Assembly (NCBI RefSeq): GCF_012927325.1
Contig: NZ_JABBGI010000003.1
Location: forward strand, 62,001-126,000
Source: Chryseobacterium antibioticum
GTDB lineage: Bacteria; Bacteroidota; Bacteroidia; Flavobacteriales; Weeksellaceae
Length of the DNA stretch: 64,000 nt
Direction: 5' to 3'
Part shown: positions 49,205-58,646 of the stretch, one piece after another
Numbering within the stretch: the stretch's first letter is position 1
Layout of the letters: every line of letters begins with the position of its first letter
Translations under genes and position numbers: made by a program
The notes under the pieces: model-generated
Told to the model about the DNA's origin: nothing
The model's database searches: none
Seen by the model: the letters and a program-made list of their open reading frames with translations, nothing else

Positions 49205-49699
49205 CTAGACCTCTACAAAGATCTCGGCCAGTCTTCCTCTTTCCGGAAGTCTCTCAGGCATTTCCACTTTGATTTCCTGAACTTCCAGATCTTTGCATTT
49301 TTTGATATAAGGCGCAATATCAAATTTTCCTTTGCTCTTACTCTTGATAGATGGAGAATAATAAGCTTCCTCAATATTCTCTGCTTTCACATAATTATTG
49401 AAAGTTCTCTGAAAACTTCCGGTGAAAATATCGCAGATGATCTTATGGACTAATTGAGGATATTTATTCTTAATGATCCCGTAGGCATCACAGAACTCCT
49501 GAGGTCTGATCTTATTGAAAACCGTGTTTTTTGTATTGAACAGAAGATCTCTGATGGAATCTCCGGCCTCGTATCCTGAAACCAAAAGAACATTATACTG
49601 ATTAGGGTCTTCCGAAGCCTCCTTCTCTTTCAGTACTTTTTTTAATATATTCAGTGACTCAAGAGAGTAATCCGTGGCGATTAAAATGGTTTTGGTCAT
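49205..49699 (-). CDS. Small universal-stress-like protein
   Basis: Not firmly recognised; 164 residues. The start TKTILIATDYSLESLNILKK resembles the first strand and helix of universal stress proteins, and YNVLLVSGYEAGDSI could be the next strand. The ATP-loop G-x2-G-x9-G(S/T) motif of the USP family is not evident. The C-terminal half (SKGKFDIAPYIKKCKDLEVQ, EIKVEMPERLPERGRLAEIF) does not follow the family. Probably a cytoplasmic relative of that fold. Cotranscribed with the DUF1275 gene. Confidence 0.72.
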   Translation of the reverse strand: MTKTILIATDYSLESLNILKKVLKEKEASEDPNQYNVLLVSGYEAGDSIRDLLFNTKNTVFNKIRPQEFCDAYGIIKNKYPQLVHKIICDIFTGSFQRTFNNYVKAENIEEAYYSPSIKSKSKGKFDIAPYIKKCKDLEVQEIKVEMPERLPERGRLAEIFVEV

Positions 49700-49740
49700 A
49701 TCTTTTAGATTTAGGTTTGTGTTATCGTATTTTGATACTA

Positions 49741-49748
49741 CAAAACTA
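49741..49748 (-). promoter_or_regulatory. -7 promoter box of the 49699 gene
   Basis: The minus strand reads TAGTTTTG, fitting TAnnTTTG, 41 nt upstream of the ATG at 49699. Confidence 0.55.
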
Positions 49749-49870
49749 AAGCGGCAAGATTAGAAGCCCTTTGGAATGGTATTAAAATGTGATTAAAGAG
49801 ATTAGAATGAGATTAGAATATTGTTAACAGCCGTTAATATAAAGAAATGATATAAACCTCAATCCATGAC

Positions 49871-49900
49871 AAAAACGGCCTGAACGGCAAGTTCAGCCTT
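49871..49900 (-). terminator. Terminator of the kinase/regulator operon
   Basis: On the minus strand GGCTGAAC (49898-49891) pairs with GTTCAGGCC (49885-49877, one bulge) around TTGCC and is followed by GTTTTTG. Confidence 0.7.
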
Positions 49901-49973
49901 TATTATTCAGCCCTAACCTCTCGGTTTTTTATAGATCAATGAATATTGGGACGGCCTCGACCTTAGCCTTAAG

Positions 49974-51392
49974 CTAAACCCTTGTTTTCTCTACCCTTTC
50001 CGGTCTCGCAGTATAGAAGTTAGGAAAACGCATCTGTACCGTGGTTCCCTGGTTTTCGTAGGAACTTACGATCAGTTCACCGTGGTGCATTCTTACGATG
50101 TTTCTTGCCAGCGGAAGTCCGATTCCGTAGCCTTCATAGTTTTTGGTATTGGAAGCTCTGAAGAATGGGTCGTAGATTTTGTTCATCTCTACTTCAGGAA
50201 TCCCGATCCCGAAATCTTTTATAATAATATAGACATCTGTATCTGTGGCACCCAGCGAAACTTTCACCTGCTGGAAATTAGAATATTTACAGCCATTGCT
50301 GATGATATTGGCCACGGCAAGATGCAGCAACTGTTCATTACCCTGAACTTTGAGTTTTTTAGGATTCTCAGGCAGCATACTGATATCCAGATAGATATTA
50401 TTTCTTGAATCGATTTTCCTGAGCGTTTCGATCACATCCCAAAGCAGCTGATCGATTCTTACCTTATCCATTTTTTGGATTTTACCATCAAACCCGGTCT
50501 CAGCGATCATCAGTAAGGCTTTGATCTTTTTATCCAGCTTTTCAGCTTCGTCCAGGATTATTTGTAATGTATCTTTATATTCTTCTGCTGTTCTGTTGAT
50601 GGAAAGTGCTACGTCAGCTTCGCCCATGATGGATGTCAAAGGCGTTCTCAATTCATGGGAGACATTTCCGATCAGATGATTCTGGGTTTCAAATGAAGTT
50701 TCGATACGGTTCAGCATTCCGTTGAAAGTATCTACCAGCTCATTCAGTTCTTTATTGTCCGGCTGAGCTTCCAGTCTCAGGTGCAGGTTTTCTGAACTGA
50801 TCTCCTTTACTTTGCCCGTAATCTTTAGTATGGGTCTGAATAAAGTTTTAGACAGATAAAAAGAAAAGATCATACTGAAAAACAGGGAAAGTACGATACA
50901 GGTGATCAGCGTTCTCTTTAAAAATCCCAGATAATAGATCACATAATGATTCTTGGCAGAAGCAATAGCAATGTATTCTTTATCATCATATTTAAAGGTC
51001 TGGCCGATATAGTAGAATTCTTTATCATTATAGTTAGCCTCTCCCTTTCTGACGATACTTTTAAAAAAATAATCAGGGATATGGACTTCCTGTGAAATCT
51101 TTTTAAAGTTGGAATCTGCAGGAACCGCAAAAACATAATCTTTTTCCATGGGAAGTTCCTCATCATTCAGACTGTTGAGGATATAGTTTTCAGGAAGATC
51201 GAGATGATCTTTGCTTTTCTCAATCTGAACAATCGTCGTGGTACGTATTTTAAGCAGTTCATAAAACCTCTGATGCGAAAAGTTGACAATCGAAAAATAA
51301 ACCAACCCACTGAAAAGCAGAATGATGGCCGTAAACACCAACATTAAAAGCACCATCGTTTTGGTCTGATTTGTGACAACTTTATTAAACAT
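49974..51392 (-). CDS. HAMP-containing sensor histidine kinase
   Basis: Transmembrane kinase paired with the OmpR-type regulator upstream (3-bp gap). In 472 residues: TM1 near 13-36, a periplasmic sensor of about 130 residues, TM2 near 165-187, HAMP with LFRPILKITGKVKEISSENL, the H-box NVSHELRTPLTSIMGEADVA, N-box ANIISNGCKYS, and G motifs KDFGIGIPEVEM and YEGYGIGLPLARNI. The layout is CusS/ArcB-like class I; the signal is unknown. No Cys/His cluster suggests a metal sensor. Confidence 0.93.
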   Translation of the reverse strand: MFNKVVTNQTKTMVLLMLVFTAIILLFSGLVYFSIVNFSHQRFYELLKIRTTTIVQIEKSKDHLDLPENYILNSLNDEELPMEKDYVFAVPADSNFKKISQEVHIPDYFFKSIVRKGEANYNDKEFYYIGQTFKYDDKEYIAIASAKNHYVIYYLGFLKRTLITCIVLSLFFSMIFSFYLSKTLFRPILKITGKVKEISSENLHLRLEAQPDNKELNELVDTFNGMLNRIETSFETQNHLIGNVSHELRTPLTSIMGEADVALSINRTAEEYKDTLQIILDEAEKLDKKIKALLMIAETGFDGKIQKMDKVRIDQLLWDVIETLRKIDSRNNIYLDISMLPENPKKLKVQGNEQLLHLAVANIISNGCKYSNFQQVKVSLGATDTDVYIIIKDFGIGIPEVEMNKIYDPFFRASNTKNYEGYGIGLPLARNIVRMHHGELIVSSYENQGTTVQMRFPNFYTARPERVEKTRV

Positions 51393-51395
51393 TCA

Positions 51396-52103
51396 TTAAG
51401 CTTTTTTCAGTACATATCCCATCCCTATCACGGTATGAATCAACTTATTATCATCCTGGCTGTCCAGCTTTTTTCGTAAATAATTCACGTAAACATCGAC
51501 TACGTTGGTTCCCAGCTCGTAATTGACACCCCAAACAGCATCCAGAATTTCGGCTCTGGAAATTACTTTTTCGGGATTATTCAAGAAATACAGCAGAAGC
51601 TTATATTCTGTGGAAGTCAGTGAAATTTCATCACCGTTACGGGTTACTTTCTTTGTGTAATCATTAACGATCAGGTCAGAAAACTGAAATACATGCTCAT
51701 TATCCGGTTCCGGTTCAGTAAGTTCCTGAGGACTTATTCCGTTACTTCTTCTCAGCAGAGATTTTACTCTTGCTACCAGTTCGATAAATTTAAAAGGTTT
51801 TACAAGATAATCATCTCCTCCGCTTTCCAGCCCCAGCACAATATTTTCAGAAGTACCCAAGGCGGTCAAAAACAGAATCGGAACATGCTGGTTGGTTTTC
51901 CGGATCTCTTTGCAGACATCCAGGCCATTCATTTCCGGCAGCATAATATCCAAAATCACGAGATCGAAATCATTCGCCTGTACAAGCTGTACGCCTGTAC
52001 GACCGTCAAAAGCAACGGAAATTTCGTACCCGCTTTCCTGAAGTCCTTTCTTTATAAAAGATACAACGCTGGTTTCGTCTTCGATGAGGATAATCTTTTT
52101 CAT
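51396..52103 (-). CDS. OmpR-family response regulator
   Basis: 235 residues. Receiver domain with acidic IEDE, phospho-acceptor Asp in LVILDIMLPEMNG near residue 53, conserved Thr in LFLTALG and Lys in DDYLVKPFKF; a linker; then a winged-helix domain (SLTSTEYKLLLYFLNNPEKV, RAEILDAVWGVNYELGTNVV, VDVYVNYLRKKLDSQDDNKL). It precedes its kinase in an operon and has its own promoter box. Confidence 0.95.
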   Translation of the reverse strand: MKKIILIEDETSVVSFIKKGLQESGYEISVAFDGRTGVQLVQANDFDLVILDIMLPEMNGLDVCKEIRKTNQHVPILFLTALGTSENIVLGLESGGDDYLVKPFKFIELVARVKSLLRRSNGISPQELTEPEPDNEHVFQFSDLIVNDYTKKVTRNGDEISLTSTEYKLLLYFLNNPEKVISRAEILDAVWGVNYELGTNVVDVYVNYLRKKLDSQDDNKLIHTVIGMGYVLKKA

Positions 52104-52120
52104 TGAAATAAGGAATTTTA

Positions 52121-52128
52121 CAAAAATA
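52121..52128 (-). promoter_or_regulatory. -7 promoter box of the OmpR/kinase operon
   Basis: The minus strand reads TATTTTTG, 17 nt upstream of the ATG at 52103; a TTG on the minus strand about 21 bp further upstream (52152-52150) can serve as -33. Confidence 0.65.
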
Positions 52129-52207
52129 GGGAAAAAGAGCGAATCGCCTCAATAACAATTTTCAATGAATTGATTCCGGACTTTACAAAAGCTATATAGA
52201 ATAATAC

Positions 52208-52215
52208 TAACTTTG
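52208..52215 (+). promoter_or_regulatory. -7 promoter box of the XRE-cupin regulator
   Basis: TAACTTTG, a full match, 50 bp before the ATG at 52266. It is divergent from the OmpR promoter, with about 160 bp between the two starts. Confidence 0.6.
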
Positions 52216-52265
52216 CTTTTCATCTATCATGACGAAAAATAATTGAAGGTTAAATTGCAAACACT

Positions 52266-52835
52266 ATGAATGATTTTTTAATAGGTATCGGTAAGAGACT
52301 GAAGGATATCAGAAAAAAGAATAATTTAACCATTAATGAACTGGCTTCCAAAGCCAATGTAAGCAACGGCCTTGTTTCCCGGATTGAGAATGGAAGAACC
52401 ATTCCTTCACTTCCTGTGCTGCTGGATATGATCCAGTCCCTGGAGATTGATGCCAGCTATTTCTTTGAAGGCGTTGAGAAAAAATCCAGCGCCAAATTCA
52501 TTTATCTTCCCAAAGACAACCAACAGGTCATTGAAAAAGAAGTGGAAGCAGAAGGGTTTAAGTATATGCATATTTTCAGCAAAAGCCTTCATTCTTTAGG
52601 TTTTGAAGCGGTATTACTGACCATTGAGCCGAATTCCAAAAGGGAAAAAGTGATTACGGATGCCTGGGAATTCAAATACATTCTGAAAGGCGAAGTAAAA
52701 TACCTCATCGATAACGAAGAAATCATCTTAAAGGAAGGTGATTCTCTTTATTTTAACGGAAAATTTCCACACGTTCCCGTAAGCATCAGCTATGAAAGCT
52801 GTATTATGCTTGTTCTTTACTTTTATACGGCATAG
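52266..52835 (+). CDS. XRE-family transcriptional regulator with cupin domain
   Basis: 189 residues: an N-terminal XRE helix-turn-helix (KRLKDIRKKNNLTINELASK, NGLVSRIENGRTIPSLPVLL, about 8-62), a linker, and a C-terminal cupin beta-barrel (about 110-185; AWEFKYILKGEVKYLID, EGDSLYFNGKFPHVPVS). Regulators of this architecture often control adjacent catabolic genes with a small-molecule ligand in the cupin. It lies upstream of the receptor/transport/oxidoreductase operon at 53340, in the same direction. The TTTAC-N5-GTAAA sites at 53039 and upstream of 59581 are its probable operators. Confidence 0.92.
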   Translation: MNDFLIGIGKRLKDIRKKNNLTINELASKANVSNGLVSRIENGRTIPSLPVLLDMIQSLEIDASYFFEGVEKKSSAKFIYLPKDNQQVIEKEVEAEGFKYMHIFSKSLHSLGFEAVLLTIEPNSKREKVITDAWEFKYILKGEVKYLIDNEEIILKEGDSLYFNGKFPHVPVSISYESCIMLVLYFYTA

Positions 52836-52965
52836 TAATGAGTATTTTACAAATTCCTATATAATACTGCCTATTTTAAAACGCAAAGTTTTACATTTAA
52901 GGATACCTTATTTTTAAACAATAACGGTCAGGGAATCTGGACCTTCTTAGGTTCTTGCAGTCATG

Positions 52966-53002
52966 TTAACCATGTCAAGGTTTTGAACCTTGACATGGTT
53001 AA
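52966..53002 (+). repeat. Perfect 17-bp inverted repeat
   Basis: TTAACCATGTCAAGGTT (52966-52982), loop TTG, and its exact complement (52986-53002). It lies 130 bp after the XRE-cupin stop and is followed by a T-rich but interrupted tract; it may terminate that transcript or be an interspersed repeat. Confidence 0.75.
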
Positions 53003-53038
53003 ATAATTCTTCTTTTTCTTATTTATTCGAGCAAAAAA

Positions 53039-53054
53039 TTTACTATTTGTAAAC
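53039..53054. promoter_or_regulatory. TTTAC-N5-GTAAA operator upstream of the receptor operon
   Basis: TTTACTATTTGTAAAC is a dyad of TTTAC and GTAAA around five bases. The same 15-bp sequence TTACTATTTGTAAAC recurs at 59543 and, inverted, at 59501, before the phosphatase gene. It lies about 285 bp upstream of the receptor start. Confidence 0.65.
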
Positions 53055-53339
53055 TTTTTGATTTTCTGTTTACCTCTAAAATTAACGTTATGTTAACTCG
53101 CAGGACAATCTCCGTCTAAAATTCTCATTTAGGAAACATTTCATCCATTAAAGCAAAACACCTTATAATAAAGGGATTTAAAAACTATTTATCATTTTAT
53201 ATACTATTTTCCAAAAGGTAAATAAAGTAAAATATAAGTAACAAATTCCCCTTATTTGTTAAACAATACTTAATACAAAATATTTATATATATTAAAATT
53301 ATTAGCTTGATTTGCAGTGAAAATTTAATATATGTAAAA

Positions 53340-56165
53340 ATGAGGACCCAATTAGAGAAATTACTTACCCTTGCTTTTGTCTGTTTCCTATTCTTTGTGT
53401 CAGCCCAGAAGCAATTAATCATAGGAACTGTTTTTGACGACAGCCAACCTCTTCCCGGCGCGTCAGTCAAAATAAAAGGTTTATCAAAAAATACCGCTAC
53501 AGATATTGATGGAAAATTCACGGTGAATGATATCAAAGAAGGGAAATACAATCTGCAGATAAGCTATATCGGTTACGAAACAGCAGACATCAATGTAGAG
53601 GTGAAATCCGGAGAAACGGTAGACTTAGGTTCTATCAAATTATCCCAGCAGAGAAAGAACATCGACGAAGTTGTGGTGACCGGAACTTTGAAAAACACGG
53701 AAGCAAGAGCCTTAAACCTTCAGAAAAATGCGGTGAATATTACCAATGTCATTGCCTCAGACGGAATCGGAAAGCTTCCGGACAGAAATGCAGCAGAAAC
53801 CGTTCAGCGTGTTCAGGGCGTTTCCATCGAGAGAGACCAGGGCGAAGGAAGATTTGTTTCCTTAAGAGGACTTCCCCCGTTTTGGGCATCAACGACCATC
53901 AACGGAAACAGATTGCCAACTGCAGAGGAAGAAACAACTTCAAGAGCGACAGCATTCGACTTTTTCCCAACCGAACTGATCTCCTATGTTCATGTAAACA
54001 AGTCGTTTACCCCTGATATGGAAGCAGACGGAATCGGAGGCGGTGTTAATTTCATCACGAAAACACCACCGATGAAAACAGAGTTCAAAGCGACTTTGGG
54101 AAGCGGCTACAATGCAAAAGCTGATAAAGGGGTTTACAATCTTGGACTTCTTTACGGAGGCAGAACGAAGGATAAAAAATTCGGATACTTATTTAATGTG
54201 GCCCACTTTATCAGAAACTGGTCTACAGACAATTTTGAGGCGAGAAGAAGTGGTGACGAAGGCGTTTTCAGAATGGAACTCCGCGATTATAACGGAGTAC
54301 GAAAAACAACGGGCGTGAATGCAGCTTTTGAATACGTCCTTTCTCCAAAAAACACATTCTATCTAAAAGGAATGTACGGAACACTTTCAGATGATGAAAC
54401 GCATTACAAGCACAGAATCAGGTTTGATAAATTCAGCTCTGCGAATAATACCGCAAGAGTGGAACTTCAGAACATCCACAACTTACTGATCACAGAACTT
54501 ACTTCTGTATCCTTAGGTGGAGTTCATACTTTAAATAAAGGAAAAATCGATTGGGATCTATCCTATTATGACAACCGTTTCAAATACGGAAACATTCCTG
54601 ACAAGCAAAACAATTCCTATTATGTCATTAAATACACGCAATCCGGAGTAGGCATTAACCCTGATTATATTTCCAACCACGGAAGTGGTCCGAGAGCTTA
54701 CTGGAAAGCAGATGGCGGAAAATTAGACTATAAAAATCCTGATGCTTTATTTGGTTTCTACAACGATCCCGGCTTCAAGATGGACGCCTCGCAAATGAAA
54801 TTTACAGACCTTGAATTTTATAAAGTTTTTGTTGAGGAAAAAGACAAGATCGTAGCGGCTTTCAATCATGAGATCAATGCATCGGATAAACTGACTTTAA
54901 AATACGGATTCAAATACAGAGACAAAGAAAGAAATGCCAGATTCTCGGATATTTTCTATAACTGGAACGGCGGAACAACTCCTCTTCTGTCTGATTATGC
55001 TCCCTACATCACCACACAGGCAAACGGCCCAAAATATTTAAGTGAAATGAATACTCACATTGGAAACACTTTCGGACCGGTACTTTCTACAACAGGCATG
55101 GATCAGTTCTGGATCCAGAATCAAGGAAATTTAAAGATTAATCATACTGATTCTGAAGCATTGGAATACAACAAAGCATTGGGAAGAAACTTTGATGTTT
55201 TTGAGAAACATGCGGATGCTTACGGAATGGGAACGTATAAATTGAGTGACAAGATCACCATTTTAGGGGGAATCAGATTATCCAATACGCATACAAAAGT
55301 ACAGGGCTATAATGTAGTTGAGGATGTTCTGACACCGGTTGAACATACCAAAAACTATCTGGCAGTTCTTCCGATGCTTCACATCAAATATGCTCTGAAC
55401 GAGAAAACCAATCTTCGTTTTGCAGCAACCAGAACCTTTTCAAGACCGAACTTCGGGGATATCACACCAGGCGGAACGTACAGCGAAGCAGACAACGAAT
55501 TCAAAGGGGGAAATCCAAACCTTAATCCAACCTATTCCTTAAACTTTGACCTGATGGGTGAATACTATTTCTCCAATGTCGGGATCGTAAGCGGTGGTGT
55601 TTTCTATAAATCCATCACAGATCCTATTTTCCAGGATTCTTTCATCGGAAACTACAACGGAATAACAGGTGTACAGTTTACAGCACCCAATAACGGAAAT
55701 GCAGCATGGTTAGGTGGCGTTGAACTGGGAATCAACAGAAGATTCGACTTTTTACCAGGGTTTCTTCAGTATTTCGGAACACAGCTGAATGCGACGTTCA
55801 TGACTTCGGAAATGGAAAAACCAAGCGGAAGACAGGTCGCTCTTCCGTATCAGGCTAAACAGCTGTATAACGTACAGGTATTCTTTGAGAAAAAAGGATT
55901 CAATGCAAGACTGGCCTACAACTACAAAGGAAAGTATGCTGTAGAATATTCTGAAGATGACATCAATGATTCATACTACGGAAAATACAGCAGCTTGGAT
56001 TTCGGAGGATCATACCAGTTCACGAAACATATTATGCTGTATGCAGATGTCAACAACATCCTGAACAAACCGCTGATTTATCATTTCGGAAAGAATGAAG
56101 ACCGTCCTGAGCAGGTAGAATATTACGGAGTAAGATGTAATCTGGGAATAAAACTGAACTTCTAA
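53340..56165 (+). CDS. TonB-dependent receptor with carboxypeptidase-regulatory-like domain
   Basis: Outer-membrane receptor, 941 residues from the ATG at 53340; a TTG at 53307 is rejected because it overlaps a -7-like box (TTGATTTG). Signal peptide to about residue 23 (VCFLFFVSAQ), a CarboxypepD_reg-like beta-sandwich at about 28-110 (LPGASVKIKGLSKNTATDID), a plug (GIGKLPDRNAAETVQRVQGV, VSLRGLPPFW), and a large barrel ending GVRCNLGIKLNF. The TIGR01782-like style (AAETVQRVxGV, RG) fits receptors for organic nutrients rather than siderophores. First gene of a four-gene operon with 10-, 2- and 6-bp gaps. Confidence 0.92.
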   Translation: MRTQLEKLLTLAFVCFLFFVSAQKQLIIGTVFDDSQPLPGASVKIKGLSKNTATDIDGKFTVNDIKEGKYNLQISYIGYETADINVEVKSGETVDLGSIKLSQQRKNIDEVVVTGTLKNTEARALNLQKNAVNITNVIASDGIGKLPDRNAAETVQRVQGVSIERDQGEGRFVSLRGLPPFWASTTINGNRLPTAEEETTSRATAFDFFPTELISYVHVNKSFTPDMEADGIGGGVNFITKTPPMKTEFKATLGSGYNAKADKGVYNLGLLYGGRTKDKKFGYLFNVAHFIRNWSTDNFEARRSGDEGVFRMELRDYNGVRKTTGVNAAFEYVLSPKNTFYLKGMYGTLSDDETHYKHRIRFDKFSSANNTARVELQNIHNLLITELTSVSLGGVHTLNKGKIDWDLSYYDNRFKYGNIPDKQNNSYYVIKYTQSGVGINPDYISNHGSGPRAYWKADGGKLDYKNPDALFGFYNDPGFKMDASQMKFTDLEFYKVFVEEKDKIVAAFNHEINASDKLTLKYGFKYRDKERNARFSDIFYNWNGGTTPLLSDYAPYITTQANGPKYLSEMNTHIGNTFGPVLSTTGMDQFWIQNQGNLKINHTDSEALEYNKALGRNFDVFEKHADAYGMGTYKLSDKITILGGIRLSNTHTKVQGYNVVEDVLTPVEHTKNYLAVLPMLHIKYALNEKTNLRFAATRTFSRPNFGDITPGGTYSEADNEFKGGNPNLNPTYSLNFDLMGEYYFSNVGIVSGGVFYKSITDPIFQDSFIGNYNGITGVQFTAPNNGNAAWLGGVELGINRRFDFLPGFLQYFGTQLNATFMTSEMEKPSGRQVALPYQAKQLYNVQVFFEKKGFNARLAYNYKGKYAVEYSEDDINDSYYGKYSSLDFGGSYQFTKHIMLYADVNNILNKPLIYHFGKNEDRPEQVEYYGVRCNLGIKLNF

Positions 56166-56175
56166 ACCATCCATA

Positions 56176-57483
56176 ATGGCTCAAAGTATCAATAAAAAAA
56201 CATTAGTAACACTGAAGGCTGCCTTGGCCGCTTTCGGGGTCTACTTCTGCATGTACGGATTCAGAAAACCCTTTACGGTAGCCTCTTTTGAAGGGCTCAC
56301 CTATTTCGGGGTTGACTATAAAATTCTGATCATCATTGCGCAGGCTGTCGGTTATTTTATTTCAAAATTCATCGGCATTAAATTTATTTCAGAGCTGAAA
56401 CCGAAGAATAGAATAGCTTACTTATTGACATTCATCGGAGTGGCAGAACTGGCCTTGCTGGGTTTTGCATTGGTTCCCGCCCCCTACAATATCGTTTTTA
56501 TGTTCATCAACGGTATTCCGCTGGGAATGATCTGGGGAATCGTATTTTCCTATATTGAAGGCCGGAAAACAACAGAAATCATCGGACTTTTCCTGTGTTC
56601 AAGCTTTGTGATTTCCTCGGGATTTACAAAATCTACAGGGAAATTTTTAATGGATACTTTCCCTGTTTCCGAATTCTGGATGCCATTTTGCACAGGATTG
56701 ATTTTCATCATTCCACTTATTATTTTTGCGTTCCTTTTAAATAGGATTCCTAAGCCTTCAGAAGAAGATATCCTGCTAAAAAACAAAAGACAACCCTTAC
56801 TTCGTGCAGAAAGAAAAAAGCTGATCCGTCAGTTTTTCATTCCCATTGTGTGTATTATTTTTCTGTATATCTGTTTAACGGTTTTAAGAGATTTCAGAGA
56901 TAATTTCAACCGCGAGATCTGGGACGGGCTGCATTTTACTTTTAACAGCTCCATTTTCACCCTAACAGAAATTCCAATAGCAGTAATGGTGCTTTTAATT
57001 TTAAGCTTTATGGTTAAGGTGAAAAACAATAAAAAAGCCTTTGCGTATTACCACTACATCCTTTTTGCAGGCATTCTTACAGTCGGATTGTCAACGTATT
57101 TATTTCAGAACGGCTCTTTATCCCCTTTTTTATGGATGGTCATCTCCGGTTTTGGAATGTACATCTGCTATATTCCCTTCAACGGAATTTATTTTGACCG
57201 GATGATTGCAGCCTTTGACATCAAGGGAAATGTAGGGTTTCTGATCTATACCGTAGACTCTTTCGGTTACCTGGGAAGTGTTCTTATCCTGCTGTACAAA
57301 AACTTCGGTTCTGCACAGACTTCGTGGCTTAGTTTTTATATTCATCTGAATTATATCATTACAGCCGCCGTTTTTATTCTTTCGGTCACTGCTTTTTTAG
57401 CTTTCAAAAAAAAGGCAAAACCGAACTCAAACTCTAATCAATTCATCAATTTCGATCCGTCGAAATTTTATAAATTAAAATAA
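56176..57483 (+). CDS. DUF5690 / MFS-type transporter
   Basis: Inner-membrane transporter of 435 residues with about 12 TM helices, related to the major facilitator superfamily (DUF5690 as I recognise it). Seen: FGVYFCMYGFRKPFTVASF in the first helix, VDYKILIIIAQAVGYFISKF, and NGIPLGMIWGIVFSYIEGRK in the inter-helix loop, similar in place to the UhpT/GlpT-like signature. Placed 10 bp after the receptor and 2 bp before the oxidoreductase, so it probably carries their substrate across the inner membrane. Phosphorylated organics are plausible given the UhpT/GlpT-like features, but this is inference. Confidence 0.85.
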   Translation: MAQSINKKTLVTLKAALAAFGVYFCMYGFRKPFTVASFEGLTYFGVDYKILIIIAQAVGYFISKFIGIKFISELKPKNRIAYLLTFIGVAELALLGFALVPAPYNIVFMFINGIPLGMIWGIVFSYIEGRKTTEIIGLFLCSSFVISSGFTKSTGKFLMDTFPVSEFWMPFCTGLIFIIPLIIFAFLLNRIPKPSEEDILLKNKRQPLLRAERKKLIRQFFIPIVCIIFLYICLTVLRDFRDNFNREIWDGLHFTFNSSIFTLTEIPIAVMVLLILSFMVKVKNNKKAFAYYHYILFAGILTVGLSTYLFQNGSLSPFLWMVISGFGMYICYIPFNGIYFDRMIAAFDIKGNVGFLIYTVDSFGYLGSVLILLYKNFGSAQTSWLSFYIHLNYIITAAVFILSVTAFLAFKKKAKPNSNSNQFINFDPSKFYKLK

Positions 57484-57485
57484 CA

Positions 57486-58640
57486 ATGACAGCAAAATTT
57501 GATTTAATCGTTGTGGGAGGCGGAATTCTGGGAACATTCCACGCCTATCATGCCCTAAAGAAAGGTCTGAAGGTCGCTTTACTGGAAAGAAACTCTGTTC
57601 CCCAGGGCGCAACGGCGAGAAATTTCGGACAGGTAGTTCCCTCCGGAATGGATCTTACATGGCAGAACTACGGAAGAGAAAGTCTGGCCATCTATAACGA
57701 ACTTCATACCCAGGCAGATCTTACCATCAGAAAAAACGGTTCAGTATATATCGCTTCGAATGATGAAGAAATTCAGCTTATTGAAGAACTGTATGAGATT
57801 AACAGAAATAATGGGTATGAATCTGTTCTGTTATCCAAGAATGACTGCATCAAGAAATTTGATGGCCTCCGCTCGGATTACTGTAAAGGAGGACTCTTTT
57901 TCCCGCAGGAACTTTCGGTAGACTCTGCAGACATGATCGTCAAGCTTCATAAGCTGTTGCAGGAAAAACTGGGACTTCAAATCTTTTACAATACCACCAT
58001 TATTGAAACGGGTGAAAACGGTCAGAACTGTTCCGCCATAAGTGCAGATGGAACGGAATTTACGGCTTCAAAGATCATCATTTGTGGTGGACATGAGTTC
58101 AAAACATTATACCCTAAAGTATTTGATGAAAGCGATTTAGAAGTGAGTAAACTGCAGATGCTGCAGACGAAACCTCAGGGTATTTATTCGCTGCCGGGGA
58201 ATATTTTGACAGGTCTTTCCATCAGAAGGTATGAATCGTTCAGTGAATGTGCTTCCTTTCAGAAAATTAAGGAATCGGAAGACCCGAAATCTTTTGAAAA
58301 AAAGTATGGGGTTCATATTCTATTTAAACAGGCGCTTGACGGATCTATCATTCTGGGAGACTCCCACGAATATGCCGATGCTAAAAATGCCGATGATCTC
58401 GGGTACGATCTGAACATGGAAATCGACGAATTCATGATCCACGAAGCCAAAAAAATTATAGATCTTCCTACCTATGAAATTCAGAGAAGATGGTTCGGGA
58501 TCTATTCCCAGTGCAAAACAAAAGATATTTTCGAACACAATCCTTCCCCGAATATCCACATCGTAACAGGAAGCGGAGGAAAAGGAATGACGGGAAGCGG
58601 AGGCTTTTCAAAATTTAATATAGATAAAATCTACGCATAA
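57486..58640 (+). CDS. FAD-dependent oxidoreductase, TIGR03364 type
   Basis: D-amino-acid-oxidase-fold flavoenzyme, 384 residues. FAD-binding LIVVGGGILGTFHAYHAL at the N-terminus with GxGxxG, RNSVPQGATARNFGQVVPSG following, the C-terminal HIVTGSGGKGMTGSGGFSKF loop, and IICGGHEFKTLYPKVF. The ARNFGQVVPSGM start is what I associate with the TIGR03364 group that sits beside phosphonatase-like hydrolases; members studied recently oxidise 2-aminoethylphosphonate or its N-methyl forms to phosphonoacetaldehyde. Here that activity is predicted from sequence style and the neighbouring HAD gene, 6 bp downstream. Confidence 0.86.
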   Translation: MTAKFDLIVVGGGILGTFHAYHALKKGLKVALLERNSVPQGATARNFGQVVPSGMDLTWQNYGRESLAIYNELHTQADLTIRKNGSVYIASNDEEIQLIEELYEINRNNGYESVLLSKNDCIKKFDGLRSDYCKGGLFFPQELSVDSADMIVKLHKLLQEKLGLQIFYNTTIIETGENGQNCSAISADGTEFTASKIIICGGHEFKTLYPKVFDESDLEVSKLQMLQTKPQGIYSLPGNILTGLSIRRYESFSECASFQKIKESEDPKSFEKKYGVHILFKQALDGSIILGDSHEYADAKNADDLGYDLNMEIDEFMIHEAKKIIDLPTYEIQRRWFGIYSQCKTKDIFEHNPSPNIHIVTGSGGKGMTGSGGFSKFNIDKIYA

Positions 58641-58646
58641 ATTTCA

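Noticed and set aside
49871..49900. Hairpin considered as a small RNA
   Set aside because: It is better explained as the terminator of the minus-strand kinase operon because of the following T tract on that strand.
53301..53314. TTGATTTG as a -7 box for the large TonB receptor
   Set aside because: Only 7 of 8 bases match TAnnTTTG and the -33 region is featureless; kept as a possibility but not listed as a feature.
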